From Planctomycetota bacterium (lineage in GTDB: Bacteria; Planctomycetota; Phycisphaerae; UBA1845; PWPN01), in the NCBI GenBank assembly GCA_016209665.1, contig JACQVT010000667.1, positions 1 through 8,585 of the forward strand: 8,585 nucleotides of DNA, written 5' to 3'. The first letter of the stretch is position 1; the number at the start of each line of letters is the position of its first letter. Position numbers and translations under genes: made by a program. Below are positions 6,952-8,585 of this stretch, piece after piece. The notes under the pieces were generated by a model. The model made no database searches. It saw only the letters and a list, made by a program, of their open reading frames with translations, and was not told the origin of the DNA.

Positions 6952-7809
6952 TCACGGCACGCCGGCGCAGAACAGGATCCGCTTGGTCAGCGTCTCGAGG
7001 TCGTACTGCCGGCCGCAGTCCACGGGCAGGAAGGCGCCGTGATCGCTGTCGGTGGCCAGGATGATCAGGCGGTTGTAGAGCACGGCGTAGCCCATTTCCT
7101 GCGGTTGATGGCCGATGAGGAAGAACTGGACGTTCCAGGCCTCGGCCAGTTTGTCGAGCAGGGCCGGCGTGTGCCGGCGTCCCCAGACAAGCTGGTAGAT
7201 CATGCCGCCCTCCGACAGGTCGAGCTTATCGGCGGGCTGGAAGACGCAGTTGGGGTCGAAGTGGTCGATCTGGTAGACGTCGGGGAGCGAATGGGCGAAG
7301 AACACGCCGTTGTGGCTGCGGGCCGCCACCGGAAACGAGGCGATGAACGCGTCGATGGCTTCCATGGCCTGGTCCAGCCGCTGGAAGCCCAGGATCTCGG
7401 CGACGCCGCGCTGGAACTCGTCGGTGACCAGCCGGCCCCCCTTGGTGATCTCGTGGTCTTGCAGTTGGGCCAGCTCGTGGTTGCTCTGGAGGAAATGGAC
7501 CTGGTCGGGGAAGAAGGTCTTCCACTGGGCGGCGTCCAGAAGCAACTCCACCGAGCGATCGACCCAACCCGCCCCCGCCGGCTCGGCATGGATCATCTCG
7601 TGCAGCAGCACATGGCGGACGGGGGTCGACTCGAGTTGGCAGTACCGGACGAGCTTCTCGAAATTGCGACGGTGGCCGTGCAAATCGCCCGTCATCACCA
7701 CCTGGCCGTAGTGAGGGAAGCGCAGGAGCGACCCGTCGCGCAGCGGCTCCTCCAGGTTGAGTTCCGTTGCCCGCCGGAGGGTTTCGATTGCGGAGTCGGC
7801 CACGCTCAT
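6952..7809 (-). CDS. PPP-like metallophosphoesterase (putative protein phosphatase)
   Basis: A 285-residue calcineurin-like metallophosphoesterase closest in layout to PPP-type Ser/Thr phosphatases. Seen: GDLHGHRRN (41-49), matching the GDxHG motif; LLHEMIH (68-74) followed by VDRSVELLL (83-91), at the place of GDYVDRGxxSLE but with HE for GD and an insertion before VDR; QSNHEL (108-113), matching GNHE; FFAHS (170-174), at the HGG-type histidine; IGHQP (232-236), at the later histidine; DSDHG (254-258). Most dinuclear-metal ligands are therefore recognisable, with a conservative Asp-to-Glu change proposed at motif 2. No signal peptide or membrane segment, so cytoplasmic. The ATG overlaps the kinase stop codon (ATGA), and GGGGGA lies 9 nt upstream. 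Paired with a kinase, it most likely dephosphorylates that kinase or its targets; a small-molecule phosphatase role such as a diadenosine tetraphosphatase is the alternative. Confidence 0.87.
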   Translation of the reverse strand: MSVADSAIETLRRATELNLEEPLRDGSLLRFPHYGQVVMTGDLHGHRRNFEKLVRYCQLESTPVRHVLLHEMIHAEPAGAGWVDRSVELLLDAAQWKTFFPDQVHFLQSNHELAQLQDHEITKGGRLVTDEFQRGVAEILGFQRLDQAMEAIDAFIASFPVAARSHNGVFFAHSLPDVYQIDHFDPNCVFQPADKLDLSEGGMIYQLVWGRRHTPALLDKLAEAWNVQFFLIGHQPQEMGYAVLYNRLIILATDSDHGAFLPVDCGRQYDLETLTKRILFCAGVP

Positions 7810-8585
7810 GCGGCCGGATCCCCCGATGGGGAAGAAAGTGTCTGCATCGGTCCTCGTTTACCACGGATGGCCGGCCCCGTCAACGTGGCCTGGTTCTTGT
7901 CCAGGATGTGCTGGGCGAGTTCGAGCCGGCGGATGACCTCGGCCATGTTGGCCGGCCGGTCCTGCGGATTCTGCCGGCAGCAGTCCATCACCAGCCGGCT
8001 GAGAGCCGTCGGGACGTTGGGGTTGAGCTGCTCGGGGGGTTGGGCCTCCCGCGGGCCGGCCAGGTCGATGCCCGTGCGGCGCTTCTTGCTCGGCATCACG
8101 GTCGGGTAGGCCTGCCCGGTGATCGCCCAGTAGAGCGTCGCCCCGAAGTTGTACACGTCGGTCCGTTGGTCCAGTGGGATGCGCCGCTCGACCTGCTCGG
8201 GGGCGATGTAATCGGGGGTGCCCTGGATTCGCTCCTTGATGTGGCCGATCCGGCAGGACAGCCCGAAGTCGATGATCTTCACCTCACCGTCGTTGCCGAC
8301 CATGATGTTGTTGGGCTTGATGTCGGTGTGGATGTACCCCATTTGGTGGAGGGCGTCGAGCCCGTGGGCCACGCGGAGGAAGATGCCCAGGAGGCCGTGC
8401 GTGCCCAGAGCCCCGATCTGTTCCAGAGTCCGGCCGTCCACGTACTCCATCAGGATGTGCAGCTCCCGCGTCTGGAAGAATCGCCGAATCCGCCGCAGTT
8501 CGTAGCTTTTTCGCAGGTAGGGGTGATTCAGTTGACGGGAGATTTCGTAGTCATTGGCGGCCTGCACCAGGTACCGGTCGTCATC
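7806..8585 (-). CDS. Ser/Thr protein kinase (Hanks type), N-terminus beyond window
   Basis: Partial gene: 259 residues plus stop are visible, and the start, glycine loop and ATP-binding lysine lie beyond 8585. Visible from the helix C region (NDYEISRQLNHP) onward: the hinge ILMEYVDGRTLEQI; the catalytic loop HTDIKPNN with catalytic D88 (numbered from the first codon in the window); DFG (106-108); GTPDYIAPEQ (122-131), which ends the activation segment; DVYNFGATLYWAITG (143-157) for subdomain IX; and an RPANMAEVIRRLE segment with the conserved Arg of subdomain XI. HTD replaces HRD, making it a non-RD kinase. After the kinase domain a tail of about 30 residues ends the protein. No transmembrane segment or sensor domain is seen, so it appears soluble, unlike PknB. 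A GTG at 8567 is in frame but lies inside the fold and is not the true start. Co-translated with the phosphatase through a 4-bp overlap. Confidence 0.93.
   Translation of the reverse strand, partial: DDDRYLVQAANDYEISRQLNHPYLRKSYELRRIRRFFQTRELHILMEYVDGRTLEQIGALGTHGLLGIFLRVAHGLDALHQMGYIHTDIKPNNIMVGNDGEVKIIDFGLSCRIGHIKERIQGTPDYIAPEQVERRIPLDQRTDVYNFGATLYWAITGQAYPTVMPSKKRRTGIDLAGPREAQPPEQLNPNVPTALSRLVMDCCRQNPQDRPANMAEVIRRLELAQHILDKNQATLTGPAIRGKRGPMQTLSSPSGDPAA

Noticed and set aside
6069..7064. 331-codon plus-strand open frame covering the MEMO gene and the repeat region
   Set aside because: Extreme Arg/Pro/Gly content and runs of prolines typical of a GC-rich shadow; it crosses the simple repeats.
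6946..8109. 387-codon plus-strand open frame across the phosphatase and kinase
   Set aside because: It spans the antisense of two genes joined by an ATGA overlap and shows no motif of its own.

Overview
This GC-rich window carries six protein-coding genes, all read on the minus strand, so gene order runs from the right end to the left. Long stop-free frames occur on the opposite strand throughout, as expected at this base composition. The content suggests a member of the Planctomycetota, possibly a Phycisphaerae-type lineage. The hints are a soluble Hanks-type kinase with a C-terminal tail, an FG-GAP repeat lipoprotein, a MEMO-family protein, and G-rich simple repeats between genes. This is an inference from gene style; there is no rRNA or other phylogenetic marker.

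Right part (6952-8585): a Ser/Thr protein kinase, cut by the window edge, overlaps by an ATGA junction a PPP-like metallophosphoesterase. The two are almost certainly co-translated, as a kinase/phosphatase pair. Both have non-standard catalytic motifs (HTD for HRD; HE for GD in the phosphatase's second metal motif). A 246-bp gap follows, with a GC hairpin just after the phosphatase, two tandem G-rich repeat blocks (one a potential G-quadruplex) and a good sigma70-type promoter for the next gene.

Middle (4513-6705): a MEMO1/AmmeMemoRadiSam protein B homologue is followed, with TGA directly abutting ATG, by a lipoprotein that has seven FG-GAP/VCBS repeats and is predicted to be a seven-bladed propeller. 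An imperfect 10-bp hairpin follows the lipoprotein gene.

Left part (131-4350): a cytoplasmic-type type I pullulanase (GH13) lies 5 bp upstream of a second GH13 enzyme. The latter closely resembles the maltosyltransferase described in Thermotoga rather than an alpha-amylase. Together they form a compact alpha-glucan unit: the pullulanase would cut alpha-1,6 branches, and the maltosyltransferase would move maltosyl units between the resulting linear chains. The first 130 bp hold no gene I can support.

I found no CRISPR array, tRNA, rRNA, insertion sequence or recognisable defence system. The best candidates for new biology are the kinase/phosphatase pair with altered motifs, the Thermotoga-type maltosyltransferase coupled to a pullulanase, and the coupling of a MEMO protein to a surface-type propeller lipoprotein.
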